Source: a virus
Direction: 5' to 3' (one strand)
Length of the DNA stretch: 31,270 nucleotides
IMG/VR virus record: IMGVR_UViG_3300042465_001472
Location: 1 to 31,270 of that record
Shown: positions 7,245-14,614 of the stretch, in pieces
Layout: every line of letters starts with the position of its first letter
Position numbering within the stretch: position 1 is the first letter of the stretch
Program-made: the position numbers and the translations under genes
The notes under the pieces: generated by a model
What the model was told of the DNA's origin: nothing
What the model saw: the letters and a program-made list of their open reading frames with translations, nothing else
Database searches by the model: none

Positions 7245-8699
7245 ATGAACAAATTTTGGATGGGCAGCGAAGACTCTTACGAAGTCGCCATGATCGCACA
7301 CGCCAAGTGCGAAGACTATAAAGTCAACAACCCCAAGGCAGACTACAGCAACGACAACGACCCAGACTTTTCACCTTACCTATCGGTTGTTGATGAAGTT
7401 GGGATTGTGACTGTTCAAGGTTCTTTGCTTGACGGTGAGTACGGCGTCATGGGTACTTGGTTTGGCATCACAGGCTACGGCGACATTCAGAAAGCACTTG
7501 TGGCTGCTGTGCGTAACGCAGATGTTAAGTCAATTTTGATGGTCATTAAGTCTGGCGGCGGTGCTGTTTCAGGAGTTAGCGAGACAGCAAAACTTATTGA
7601 AAATGTGGACAAAGTTAAGCCGGTTACGGCTTACTCACCTTCCACCGTGGCTTCAGCTGCCCTGTGGCTTGGGCTTGCAGCCCGAGATACTTACATCTCA
7701 AATACCACAATTGCGGGTTCAATCGGCACAATTACAGTGATGGCAAGTCGGTATCGTCAGTTGCAGGCAGACGGCGTGGACACTCAAGTGGTTCGATCCG
7801 GGAAGTACAAGGCTCTCGGCGGTCCAGCAGAGCCGCTTTCAGAACTCGCAGTTGAAGAGACACAAAAAACGATTGACTACCTTGCTGACATCTTTTTGGG
7901 CTACGTGGCTGAACGACGAAAGGTGAGCAAGCTTGCAGCTGACACAAAGTTCGGCCAAGGCCGGACATTCATAGGTGAGCAAGCCTTGGCTGTCGGCCTT
8001 GTTGACGGTATCTCCAGCTACACACAAGCTTTCGTCAACTCAAAATCTAAAGTAGTTCCTGACAACTCACGAAGAGTCGTTGGTGCTACAATTGATGCTG
8101 TAGCAAACACAGCAGATAATGCAAACCAACTGGAAGGAAAACCCATGCACATCCCCACACCGGAAGAACTAGCAGCTATGGCTGCGGGTATCGACCTCAA
8201 AGCAGAAGTGACTACTGCTGCAACTACTTCTGCAAAACCTGAAACACAGGATGCAGCTCCTGATACAAGCCTTAATCTGGAGGCTTTGACAGCTCAGGTA
8301 GCCGCAGCAGAAGCTGAAAAGGCAGATAATTTGGCAGCACTTGCTGCTGCTACAGCTGAAGCTGAGACTTTTAAAGCCACAGCAGCCACATTGCAAGCAA
8401 CTCTGGACGCGCAGGCAGAAGCTACTGCTGGTTTGACAGGGATTGTTCGCTCTACGATCAAAACGATGTCTTTGCCATTTAATCTGGAAACAGGTACTTT
8501 GGCAGAGTTGGCAGGTACAGACCTTGTTGCCAAGCACAAGGAGATTTCTGAACTGTTTAAGTCGAAGGTAAAAGCGGGGGGTGTTGCCGCAGCCACACGA
8601 GAGACTAAAGAAGAAGCTGAAAAGCAGACTCAGACAGCTACCGTGAACCCGCTATTTCTTGCTGCGGCGCAACTCAACTCACGAACCAAAGGAAAGTAA
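7245..8699 (+). CDS. S49-family prohead protease fused to scaffold
   Basis: This encodes 484 residues. The N-terminal ~270 residues show the SppA/lambda C-type serine protease fold: SILMVIKSGGGAVSGV near residues 96-111 (oxyanion region), TVASAALWLGLAARDTYIS with Ser137 as likely nucleophile, IAGSIGTITV, and RSGKYKALGGP with Lys189 as likely general base. Residues ~301-484 are a different, Ala/Glu/Thr-rich helical domain, typical of internal scaffolds. By analogy with lambda C/Nu3 it would shape the procapsid and then cleave scaffold and capsid N-termini. It precedes the decoration and capsid genes. An internal ribosome binding site and ATG at 8145 would make the scaffold separately. Catalytic residue assignment is by pattern alignment only. 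Confidence 0.85.
   Translation: MNKFWMGSEDSYEVAMIAHAKCEDYKVNNPKADYSNDNDPDFSPYLSVVDEVGIVTVQGSLLDGEYGVMGTWFGITGYGDIQKALVAAVRNADVKSILMVIKSGGGAVSGVSETAKLIENVDKVKPVTAYSPSTVASAALWLGLAARDTYISNTTIAGSIGTITVMASRYRQLQADGVDTQVVRSGKYKALGGPAEPLSELAVEETQKTIDYLADIFLGYVAERRKVSKLAADTKFGQGRTFIGEQALAVGLVDGISSYTQAFVNSKSKVVPDNSRRVVGATIDAVANTADNANQLEGKPMHIPTPEELAAMAAGIDLKAEVTTAATTSAKPETQDAAPDTSLNLEALTAQVAAAEAEKADNLAALAAATAEAETFKATAATLQATLDAQAEATAGLTGIVRSTIKTMSLPFNLETGTLAELAGTDLVAKHKEISELFKSKVKAGGVAAATRETKEEAEKQTQTATVNPLFLAAAQLNSRTKGK
8145..8699 (+). CDS. Nested in-frame scaffold protein (lambda Nu3-like)
   Basis: An ATG at 8145 lies in the same frame as the protease, at its codon 301. It is preceded by AAGGA at 8134-8138 with a six-base gap, one of the better ribosome binding sites in the window. 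Translation from here gives 184 residues starting MHIPTPEELAAMAAGIDLKA, with a long Ala/Glu/Thr-rich helical stretch and a C-terminus ending NSRTKGK. The scaffold would outnumber the full-length protease, which is the arrangement of lambda Nu3 inside C. The site falls just after the Ser/Asn-rich linker that ends the protease domain, as expected for a domain boundary. Confidence 0.7.
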   Translation: MHIPTPEELAAMAAGIDLKAEVTTAATTSAKPETQDAAPDTSLNLEALTAQVAAAEAEKADNLAALAAATAEAETFKATAATLQATLDAQAEATAGLTGIVRSTIKTMSLPFNLETGTLAELAGTDLVAKHKEISELFKSKVKAGGVAAATRETKEEAEKQTQTATVNPLFLAAAQLNSRTKGK

Positions 8700-8701
8700 T
8701 C

Positions 8702-9178
8702 ATGGCTAAAGACCATTTCATTCTGCCCACCGTACCAGACCACGCAGCAGTCGCTGTGCGTCTGGGCGCAGGCAACACCGAAGCTCAACGCATGGACTAC
8801 CGAGATGTCGGCAAGCTCGTCAAACTCGCAGGCGAGTCTCGTTATGACCTGACTGCGGCGGGTAACGAAGTTGAGGGCTTCATTTACGCTGTGGAATTGG
8901 CCCCTCAAAACGGCTTCACCATTGGCTCTGTGTTGCAGTCTGGACGTGCTTATGTGACCTTTGACGGTCTGCAAGCAACTCCCGGTACTGGTGTTGTGGC
9001 AATTGGCGACATTGTTGTTGCTGGTACAGTCACCGCAAAGGGTACAGCCCTCACAGATTATCCCAAAGTCTGCAAAGCTACTACTGCCGCAAACGTGGTT
9101 CACAAATGGCGCGTTGTGTCCTTGGGCGCAGCAGGTACAGGTGCAGTCGGCACTACTGGCGTGGTCGAACGCGTTTAA
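8702..9178 (+). CDS. Capsid decoration (head-stabilising) protein
   Basis: This encodes 158 residues starting three bases after the protease/scaffold stop, with AAGGA upstream. The protein is rich in Gly, Ala, Val and Thr and has short beta strands (GEVEGFIYAVE-type, TIGSVLQSGRAYVTFDG, GDIVVAGTVTAKGTAL). Size, composition and the slot between prohead protease/scaffold and major capsid protein match decoration proteins of the lambda gpD type, which bind as trimers to the outside of the expanded capsid. Clear gpD sequence identity is not visible, so the assignment depends largely on synteny. Confidence 0.65.
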   Translation: MAKDHFILPTVPDHAAVAVRLGAGNTEAQRMDYRDVGKLVKLAGESRYDLTAAGNEVEGFIYAVELAPQNGFTIGSVLQSGRAYVTFDGLQATPGTGVVAIGDIVVAGTVTAKGTALTDYPKVCKATTAANVVHKWRVVSLGAAGTGAVGTTGVVERV

Positions 9179-9194
9179 TACGGAGAAAATCAAA

Positions 9195-10403
9195 ATGCAA
9201 GTTTCCTACATTGATAACACAGGCACCACTCAGGCAGTTACCCTGACTGATGCACAACTCATGGCGGCGGTTAAAGGTGGCGACCCTGTCGCTGCACTGA
9301 ACCGCCAATACGCAAACGCTGACACCCGTATCGGTTCGGCCTTTGACCAGTTCAAGCTGTCTGCTGGTCTGGTTCGTGCTGACAAGCCTAACCCTATGGG
9401 CATTCGCTCTGCCACCATTGGCGCAGTGTTGAACGGCACAGGCGGCATTTTCGCTAACGTGCAGCAGAACCAGACTCCGTTTGGTACGTCTAGCAAGGCT
9501 TTTACTGCAATCTCTTTGATTGAAGAGACTCTTTCTGAAGTTCAGAAAGACCGGGAAACTGATTCTGTTGTGTTTAGTGAGATGGTTGCTGTCAATCAGT
9601 CTGTGAGTACTGAACACGTAGAGCAACCTGTGGTTGACTACACCAACAAAGGTGGCCCGGAGTCCGCAAAGTCGAACCGTGTGGCGCAAGGTGCTGAACC
9701 TCCAAAGATGTTGTTCTTCAAGACCAGTGACCGTATTCGGAGATTGGGAAGCTGGACAATCGGAATGGAGTGGACTGACCAGGCTTTGGCGAACACCACT
9801 ATCGACTATGTTGCACGAACAACTGCGCACTACCTGCGAGTTGAGCAAGACGAGCGTGTGTACCGCTACCTGTCAAACTTGTTCCAAGGTGACGGTGACA
9901 TGGTAATCGGTGCAATTCCTTCTGTGACTTCTGTGTCTCTGGACGCAGCTTCCGCAGGTGGCGTGTTGACTCACAAAGCTTACGTGAAGTTCTTGGCCCG
10001 TAACCGCAAGTATCGCAAGATCACCCACTTGGTTATGGACATCGACACATACCTGAAGTTTGAGTCTCGTGCTGGTCGTCCCGGCAGCAATGCATACGAT
10101 CCGCGATTGACAGTCGTGGACCCACAGGCAGCGATGGTGAACAACACCTTTGGCGGTGATGTTCGCATCTTCTTGGTGGACAGTGCTGCAGAAGGTGGTC
10201 CAGTTCCTGCAAACACCATCTGGGCTTTGGATGCCAGCATCGCGATCACTAAGATCACGAATACCGCTGCAGCATACAACGCTATCGAGGAGTACGCTAT
10301 GCGCAGGACTACAGCCCTGCGTATGGACTGGTCGGAGGAGTGCTTCCGTACATTGGGTGACGCAGAACTGAAACCGTTTGACTCGCTGACTATCTCAGCC
10401 TAA
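9195..10403 (+). CDS. Major capsid protein, HK97 fold
   Basis: This encodes 402 residues from the ATG at 9195, with CGGAGA at 9181-9186. The frame is open upstream to 8961 but that part overlaps the decoration gene and has no ribosome binding site. Recognisable segments include TSSKAFTAISLIEETLSEVQ, the mid-part RIRRLGSWTIGMEWTDQALA, and the later RKYRKITHLVMDIDTYLKF with NTFGGDVRIFLVDS. These are typical of HK97-like capsid proteins of the phage E/E2 type, with the N-arm, E-loop and P/A domains in the usual order. It should assemble the icosahedral shell on the scaffold and be matured by the upstream protease. Codon use matches its neighbours. Confidence 0.85.
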   Translation: MQVSYIDNTGTTQAVTLTDAQLMAAVKGGDPVAALNRQYANADTRIGSAFDQFKLSAGLVRADKPNPMGIRSATIGAVLNGTGGIFANVQQNQTPFGTSSKAFTAISLIEETLSEVQKDRETDSVVFSEMVAVNQSVSTEHVEQPVVDYTNKGGPESAKSNRVAQGAEPPKMLFFKTSDRIRRLGSWTIGMEWTDQALANTTIDYVARTTAHYLRVEQDERVYRYLSNLFQGDGDMVIGAIPSVTSVSLDAASAGGVLTHKAYVKFLARNRKYRKITHLVMDIDTYLKFESRAGRPGSNAYDPRLTVVDPQAAMVNNTFGGDVRIFLVDSAAEGGPVPANTIWALDASIAITKITNTAAAYNAIEEYAMRRTTALRMDWSEECFRTLGDAELKPFDSLTISA

Positions 10404-10405
10404 GA

Positions 10406-10442
10406 AAGGAAAGCAGGGTGGCAACACCCTGCTTTGCAACAC
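10406..10442 (+). promoter_or_regulatory. Hairpin between Shine-Dalgarno and start codon
   Basis: AAGGA at 10406-10410 is too far from the ATG at 10443 to act in linear RNA. Between them lies a perfect 10-base-pair hairpin (arms 10411-10420 and 10425-10434) closed by a GCAA tetraloop, leaving eight bases before the ATG. With the hairpin folded the effective spacing becomes about eight bases. Only two or three T follow the stem, so it is a poor terminator, though mild attenuation after the capsid gene is possible. Confidence 0.6.
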
Positions 10443-10721
10443 ATGCAAACACGTATTGTTCACGACAGCAAAGGCCAATGGCTGGTAAACCTTGCAAAAT
10501 TTCCTTTTGTAGACCCTGACAGCGGTTGCCGGTTTGACCCTCATGTGCCTACACAGGCCAAAGTCACTGCTTGGGTGAAGTCTCAAGAAGCTGTGATTCA
10601 ACCTTGGGTTGACCCCGCAGAGACTGAGAAAGCTGCTGCTTTGGAAGCCGAGACCAAGAGACTTGCAGACGAAGCTGACAAACTTGCTGCTGAGAAAGAC
10701 GCAGCCAAGAAGGCGAAATAA
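10443..10721 (+). CDS. Small protein with C-terminal coiled coil
   Basis: This encodes 92 residues starting MQTRIVHDSKGQWLVNLAKF. A TTG at 10434 is in frame but lies inside the hairpin stem, so the ATG is preferred. Residues 1-60 form a compact domain with PFVDPDSGCRFDPHVPTQAK. Residues ~58-92 are an Ala/Glu/Lys-rich helix, probably a coiled coil (ALEAETKRLADEADKLAAEK). Small genes right after the major capsid gene often encode head-completion or capsid-associated proteins, but no family is recognised here. It ends 18 bases before a strong terminator, so it closes the capsid operon. Its level may depend on the upstream hairpin. Confidence 0.7.
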   Translation: MQTRIVHDSKGQWLVNLAKFPFVDPDSGCRFDPHVPTQAKVTAWVKSQEAVIQPWVDPAETEKAAALEAETKRLADEADKLAAEKDAAKKAK

Positions 10722-10739
10722 ACCTTCACGCTATGAGAG

Positions 10740-10771
10740 AAAAGCCCACGTATGTGGGCTTTTTGCTTTTT
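10740..10771 (+). terminator. Rho-independent terminator after the capsid operon
   Basis: A ten-base-pair stem AAAAGCCCAC / GTGGGCTTTT surrounds a GTAT loop (arms 10740-10749 and 10754-10763), followed by a T-rich tract interrupted by GC to 10771. It is strong by eye and correctly placed downstream of the coiled-coil gene. It separates the capsid group from the connector genes. Confidence 0.85.
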
Positions 10772-10821
10772 CGAAATCACAGACTTGTTCACTAATGGCA
10801 ATTTTACAACTTGACACCCTC

Positions 10822-10827
10822 TAAAAT
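10822..10827 (+). promoter_or_regulatory. -10-like element directly before a gene lacking a ribosome site
   Basis: TAAAAT (10822-10827) ends six bases before the ATG at 10834. A transcript from it would begin at or next to the start codon. No good -35 is seen at 16-18 bases upstream; the TTGACA at 10811-10816 is far too close. It is listed because the gene follows a terminator and needs a transcript. Confidence 0.25.
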
Positions 10828-10833
10828 ACCCCA

Positions 10834-11325
10834 ATGATTACAGACCTCACATCCTACGCAGAAATCCGAAGCCTTCTAGGTGTCAGTGACGAAGAGATTT
10901 CTGACGATGAACTTGCACTACCTATCTGGTCAATGTTGCTGACTGAAAAGTTGTCAGCAGTAAGTGATAGCGTGAGTACAAACTTTGCAAGTATCGGTCT
11001 GGTTCCAGAAGCCTCTAGGACTCCCGCACAGAAAAAGTTCTTGGCGACAACAAGCATGTACGCAGCCTATGCAGTAGCTCAAGAATTGCTAACAGCCCTT
11101 CCCATGTTTGGCTTTAAGAAACTCACAGACGGCAAAGCTGAAATCGAGCGATTTGACCGTTGGGAGGACCTGAAGGCTGGCATCGAAAAGGGCGCAAACG
11201 CAATGAGGGTCAAACTCAGACTTGCACTCGCGGCTATTGACCCGACTTATGCAATTCCCACAGCCATCACTTCCGTACTGATAGTAAGTACCGGTATTGC
11301 TACAGACCCAGTTACAGGAGTCTAA
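10834..11325 (+). CDS. Head-tail connector (adaptor) protein
   Basis: This encodes 163 residues starting MITDLTSYAEIRSLLGVSDEEISDDEL. The N-terminal YAEIRSLLGVSDEEI, the helix near residues 60-90 (AQKKFLATTSMYAAYAVAQE), and DRWEDLKAGIEKGANAMR are typical of the mostly helical adaptor that docks under the portal (HK97 gp6/lambda FII-neighbour position). The C-terminal part is more beta-like and probably flexible. There is no Shine-Dalgarno sequence in the 20 bases before the ATG, so translation may be leaderless or weak. It is the first gene after the capsid-operon terminator and begins a run of four closely packed neck genes. Confidence 0.7.
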   Translation: MITDLTSYAEIRSLLGVSDEEISDDELALPIWSMLLTEKLSAVSDSVSTNFASIGLVPEASRTPAQKKFLATTSMYAAYAVAQELLTALPMFGFKKLTDGKAEIERFDRWEDLKAGIEKGANAMRVKLRLALAAIDPTYAIPTAITSVLIVSTGIATDPVTGV

Positions 11326-11327
11326 GC

Positions 11328-12173
11328 ATGAAGCTTAAAAACGCAGCTAGGTACTTTGACACATGCCCTGTTTACGATGCCTACAGCGGAGCCTTGCTGT
11401 TCAAGATTCAAACTTCAACATTCCTTGAAAGTGCAGCAGAAGGCTCCACAGCGGCCCGTAGGGTCATATCACTTGATCCAAAGTTAGTGATCCCAGAGCA
11501 CTCCTGCATTCTTGCACTTGACCAGATTTGGATTGCAGGCGCAAACAACCCTGACGAGTGGAAAGGTTCAGCAATCAGGAAAGCCTACTGGACAAAACTT
11601 GCAACAGACAGCATGAGTTTGCTCAAACCCGGAGAAGCTGCTATGGGCTTGAGCGGCTGCAAAATTTTTGGAAGCAAGCAGTACCTAAGAGAGTCCCTTA
11701 ACGGGGCGACAGACTCTGAACTCGACCCTGTGTGGGAAATCTCATTGAGTGCGAATGCTGAAGCTTCTAGGGGTTATTTTCTCAAGAGTGCAAACACGCT
11801 GTACCGTGTGAGGGTAGAGTACAACGACTTGAACGGTTTCAAAACTTGCCAGTCAGATGAAGTAGATGAACCTGTCACACAGGTCAGCTTTACAACGTCT
11901 TCAGTCTACAACCCTGTGGCTGATACTTATGCGCCAAGCTATGTTTCAACTACTGCAATAACACTTGACTACGCTAAGGCATACACCAAGGTATCTGCAA
12001 CAGACATAAAGTCTGAACAAGGTGACCTGTGTATGGTAGTCTCAAAACTTTCAGTAGCGCCAAAAGTAGGTACGGAGCTTCAAATCAGTTCTGGAAAGTT
12101 TGAAGGCCGTTGGAGGATTTTGGCATTGCTTTCTGAGCACGATAGCTGGAAACTCCATATCAGGAGAATCTGA
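11328..12173 (+). CDS. Neck/head-closure region protein
   Basis: This encodes 281 residues from an ATG with AGGAG upstream. It is beta-rich and aromatic, with ARYFDTCPVYDAYSGALLFK at the start and DSWKLHIRRI at the end. No catalytic motif is visible. It lies between the adaptor and the gp10-like tail completion protein, the usual slot for a stopper or head-closure protein. It is however much longer than the ~110-residue stoppers of lambda or HK97, so it may carry an extra domain or be a different neck protein. Its stop codon overlaps the next ATG (TGATG). I do not recognise the sequence family; the role is inferred from order. Confidence 0.6.
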   Translation: MKLKNAARYFDTCPVYDAYSGALLFKIQTSTFLESAAEGSTAARRVISLDPKLVIPEHSCILALDQIWIAGANNPDEWKGSAIRKAYWTKLATDSMSLLKPGEAAMGLSGCKIFGSKQYLRESLNGATDSELDPVWEISLSANAEASRGYFLKSANTLYRVRVEYNDLNGFKTCQSDEVDEPVTQVSFTTSSVYNPVADTYAPSYVSTTAITLDYAKAYTKVSATDIKSEQGDLCMVVSKLSVAPKVGTELQISSGKFEGRWRILALLSEHDSWKLHIRRI

Positions 12174-12688
12174 TGCTCAAGATTGTAGGGCTTAATAAGT
12201 ATCTTACAAAGTCAAAAAAGCAACAAGCTCAAATTAAGAACGGTGCTGCTAACTTTGTCAGAGGGCAGACAAAAAAGATTCTCAAGGATTTGGTACTCAA
12301 CACGCCACAATGGAGCGGAAATACTGCGGCATCTTGGCAGATAGAAACTCCGAGTTCAGAGCTGAAATACTACGACACAAAACTTGCAGTGGAGGATTGG
12401 CAAGAACTGAATCCTGCGTTCTTTAAGGGGCATCTGGAGGCATGGAGAGTAGCACTTGCTAACGCACAACCTGCCCTCAAGTCGATTAGGTATAATAGCA
12501 GGATAAGTATTCAAAATACCGCACCTTACGCAGACGAACTGGCAACCCTTCCAGAGAGTGAGTTGAAGCTGCGAAAAGGAAACTACATCAAGGGAGATGT
12601 TATGGCAGTAGCCTTAGTCAGTACTAAGTACAGACTTAGCTCCAACATCGTAGGTATTCAATTGAAGGATGTAATGAATTATGGCTGA
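12173..12688 (+). CDS. Tail completion / HK97 gp10-like neck protein
   Basis: This encodes 171 residues. Characteristic features are a basic helical N-terminus (KQQAQIKNGAANFVRGQTKK), LNTPQWSGNTAASWQI near residues 43-58, and SIQNTAPYADELATLPES around residues 108-125. The TPxxSGxTxxxW pattern followed by NxAPYAxEL is the hallmark of the gp10-like/minor tail protein Z group that lies at the head-tail interface. It overlaps its upstream neighbour by one base and the downstream tail terminator gene by eight, indicating coupled translation. Confidence 0.75.
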   Translation: MLKIVGLNKYLTKSKKQQAQIKNGAANFVRGQTKKILKDLVLNTPQWSGNTAASWQIETPSSELKYYDTKLAVEDWQELNPAFFKGHLEAWRVALANAQPALKSIRYNSRISIQNTAPYADELATLPESELKLRKGNYIKGDVMAVALVSTKYRLSSNIVGIQLKDVMNYG

Positions 12689-13106
12689 CACAGGACTTGA
12701 ACTCTATAGGCAGCAGCTAATCACAGAGGTCGAAGCTCTGAGGCTGACTTACACAGGTTGTCCACTGGAAATCGAATACGACAACCGCGACAACATTGAT
12801 ATGCAAGCACAAAGAGACCCGTTTCTTTGTGTCGAGGTTATGTACATTGGCGGTCAACAAGCAGACCTCTCTAACAAACCTGTTCACAGAATTCCGGGAA
12901 TGTTGGTGCTTACAGCTAAGACACGAGAAGGTATGGGTTCCTCAGGAGGTTACAAACTTCTTGAGCATTTCTACCCAAGCCTGCAATGGCGAGTGATTGG
13001 AAATGTGCGACTGGAGATGGCAGAGTTTTCAAGGCCAAGGCTTGTAGGTGGTTGGTGGGGAGTTAGCGCCATGATTCCGTTTCACATCAACAAGTTTCCT
13101 AGCTGA
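12681..13106 (+). CDS. Tail terminator protein
   Basis: This encodes 141 residues starting MADTGLELYRQQLITEVEALR. It shows an alpha/beta layout with a late REGMGSSGGYKLLEHFYPSL segment, typical of phage tail terminator proteins (lambda gpU/DUF4128-like) that cap the tail tube when the tape measure length is reached. The final part (RPRLVGGWWGVSAMIPFHIN) is strand-rich. It overlaps the previous gene and is followed by a 170-base gap with a promoter and then the tail tube gene, the expected order. Confidence 0.75.
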   Translation: MADTGLELYRQQLITEVEALRLTYTGCPLEIEYDNRDNIDMQAQRDPFLCVEVMYIGGQQADLSNKPVHRIPGMLVLTAKTREGMGSSGGYKLLEHFYPSLQWRVIGNVRLEMAEFSRPRLVGGWWGVSAMIPFHINKFPS

Positions 13107-13133
13107 CAAGCCTCGAAAACTCTGTGCTCTGCT

Positions 13134-13163
13134 TTGACACGAACTCCAGCAGTCTGTTATTAG
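13134..13163 (+). promoter_or_regulatory. Candidate tail-tube promoter
   Basis: A consensus TTGACA (13134-13139) is followed after 18 bases by TATTAG (13158-13163) with an extended -10 TG at 13155-13156. It lies in the gap between tail terminator and tail tube. It would give a leader of about 107 bases containing small hairpins (for example GCCTG/CAGGC near 13235-13249). A dedicated promoter makes sense for a protein needed in hundreds of copies. Confidence 0.55.
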
Positions 13164-13276
13164 GTTAGCCTGAAGCCTGCCAAATAAGGCAAACTACAAA
13201 CACTTTGACTTCGGCAACTGCCAAAGACAACTATCAGCCTGCAAGTCAGGCGACAACTCTGAAAAGGAAAAATATC

Positions 13277-14497
13277 ATGGGCTTTGCATCTTCAAGCGTT
13301 GAGCAACTTGGCTATATTCAAGAAGCCGTATTTGGCGTTACTCCTGTCACGGGCAACTACAAAAAGTTGCGTATGACTGGCGAGTCTCTGACCTACGAAA
13401 TTTCAAAAGAGTCTAGTGAAGAAATTAACGACTCTCGCACGGTCTCTAGCATGATTCCAGTGAGTGCTACTGCTTCTGGCGGTATCGACACTGAAATCTC
13501 CTACGCAGAGTATGATCCTCTGCTTGAGGCAGTCCTGCAAAGTTCGTTTTCTGCCTTTGGCACTAACGGTGTTGGAGCCACATTTACAGGGGACTTTACG
13601 GCTACAAGCATTACTGCCAGCGCAGCGACGACGGGCACTTCAGCCTTCACTTTACTTAAGAAGGGTCAGTTCTTCCGCTTGTCGGCACCCGGCAACGCAA
13701 ACAACGGGAAAATCTTGCGAGTCTCTCTTACAGTTGCGCCTACCAGCACTGTAATCACACTGGCATCGTCAACCCCTCTGACTGCTGCAACTGGTGTTAC
13801 CCTTTGCGCAGTGGCAAGTGCTCGTTTGACCAACGGTGCAAATCAACATAGTTTCTCGATTGAGCGACAAAACAGCGATATTGGTGAATACTGGGTTTAC
13901 TCTGGCATGACTGCCAGCTCTATGGACTTGAGCATCTCTAGCGGTTCTCGCTCAACCATGAACTTCTCCTTCATGGGCAAAAAGGCTAAGCGAAATACAG
14001 TTACCAATCTTCCAGGCACTGCTGTCGAATCCCATGCTTACGACATTCACTCCGGGTCTACCGGACCTGCTTGCTATATCTGGGTAGACGGTGCTCCACT
14101 GGTAGGAACTTTTGTGCAGTCTGTGAGCCTGACTTATGACAACGCTTTGCGAGCACAAGAGGCCGTCTGTGAGTTGGGGTCTATTGGTATCGGTAGCGGC
14201 ACTGTTGCGCTTACCGGAACTCTGGAAGTGTACTTTGCTAACGGTGCGCTTTTTGACAAGTTTCAGGCTAACGAGAACATCTCGTTCACTGTGTCTACAC
14301 TTGATAATGCAGGTAACGGCTACATTATCACGATTCCAAAGGCGAACTTGAGCACTCTGTCAACCTCTGCTGGCGGAAAAGATCAAGACATGATGCTCTC
14401 AATTGAGATCACGGCTTTGCGCGACTTGGCAAACACTGATCCAACCTTGCGTCAGCTGGTGTTTATCGACCGTGTGGGTGTCGCCCACGCACTTTGA
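13277..14497 (+). CDS. Major tail tube protein
   Basis: This encodes 406 residues from the ATG at 13277, with AAAAGGA about ten bases upstream; the open frame reaches back to 13205 without a ribosome site. The start MGFASSSVEQLGYIQEAVFG, the element LRMTGESLTYEISKESSEEI, and IPVSATASGGIDTEISYAEY match tail tube proteins of siphoviruses that stack as hexamer rings around the tape measure. Around residues 105-185 there is a Thr/Ala-rich insert (LKKGQFFRLSAPGNANNGK), a probable surface beta domain; it makes this tube protein longer than lambda gpV (246 residues). The C-terminal half repeats the beta-barrel pattern. It is followed directly by a strong terminator. Confidence 0.85.
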   Translation: MGFASSSVEQLGYIQEAVFGVTPVTGNYKKLRMTGESLTYEISKESSEEINDSRTVSSMIPVSATASGGIDTEISYAEYDPLLEAVLQSSFSAFGTNGVGATFTGDFTATSITASAATTGTSAFTLLKKGQFFRLSAPGNANNGKILRVSLTVAPTSTVITLASSTPLTAATGVTLCAVASARLTNGANQHSFSIERQNSDIGEYWVYSGMTASSMDLSISSGSRSTMNFSFMGKKAKRNTVTNLPGTAVESHAYDIHSGSTGPACYIWVDGAPLVGTFVQSVSLTYDNALRAQEAVCELGSIGIGSGTVALTGTLEVYFANGALFDKFQANENISFTVSTLDNAGNGYIITIPKANLSTLSTSAGGKDQDMMLSIEITALRDLANTDPTLRQLVFIDRVGVAHAL

Positions 14498-14531
14498 GTT
14501 CTCTCCGAGGGTGCTACTGTGGTGGTAGCTT

Positions 14532-14562
14532 GGCCGGGATAGATTGCTATCCCGGCCTTTTT
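14532..14562 (+). terminator. Rho-independent terminator after tail tube
   Basis: A perfect 11-base-pair stem GGCCGGGATAG / CTATCCCGGCC (14532-14542, 14547-14557) has an ATTG loop and is followed by TTTTT. It is GC-rich and very convincing. It isolates the tail tube transcript. Confidence 0.92.
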
Positions 14563-14573
14563 ACTGCTACAAT
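14544..14573 (+). promoter_or_regulatory. Candidate promoter overlapping the tail-tube terminator
   Basis: TTGCTA (14544-14549) lies in the loop and right arm of the terminator. After 18 bases comes TACAAT (14568-14573) with an extended -10 TG at 14565-14566. It is placed 42 bases before the tail chaperone G start. Termination and re-initiation therefore share the same DNA. Confidence 0.5.
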
Positions 14574-14614
14574 CTGTTTGCGGATTTGCCGCTACACCAC
14601 CATTCGGAGAAAAC

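Noticed and set aside
8961-9194. Extended capsid reading frame upstream of 9195
   Set aside because: It overlaps the decoration protein gene in another frame and lacks a ribosome site. Its translation is low-complexity Leu/Gln/Pro, typical of a shadow frame.
10811-10827. TTGACA and TAAAAT as one promoter
   Set aside because: The two boxes are only five bases apart, which cannot be spanned as a sigma-70 -35/-10 pair.
12491-12496. Perfect TATAAT inside the gp10-like gene
   Set aside because: No -35-like box lies 16-18 bases upstream and the site is within coding sequence without a nearby start it would serve.
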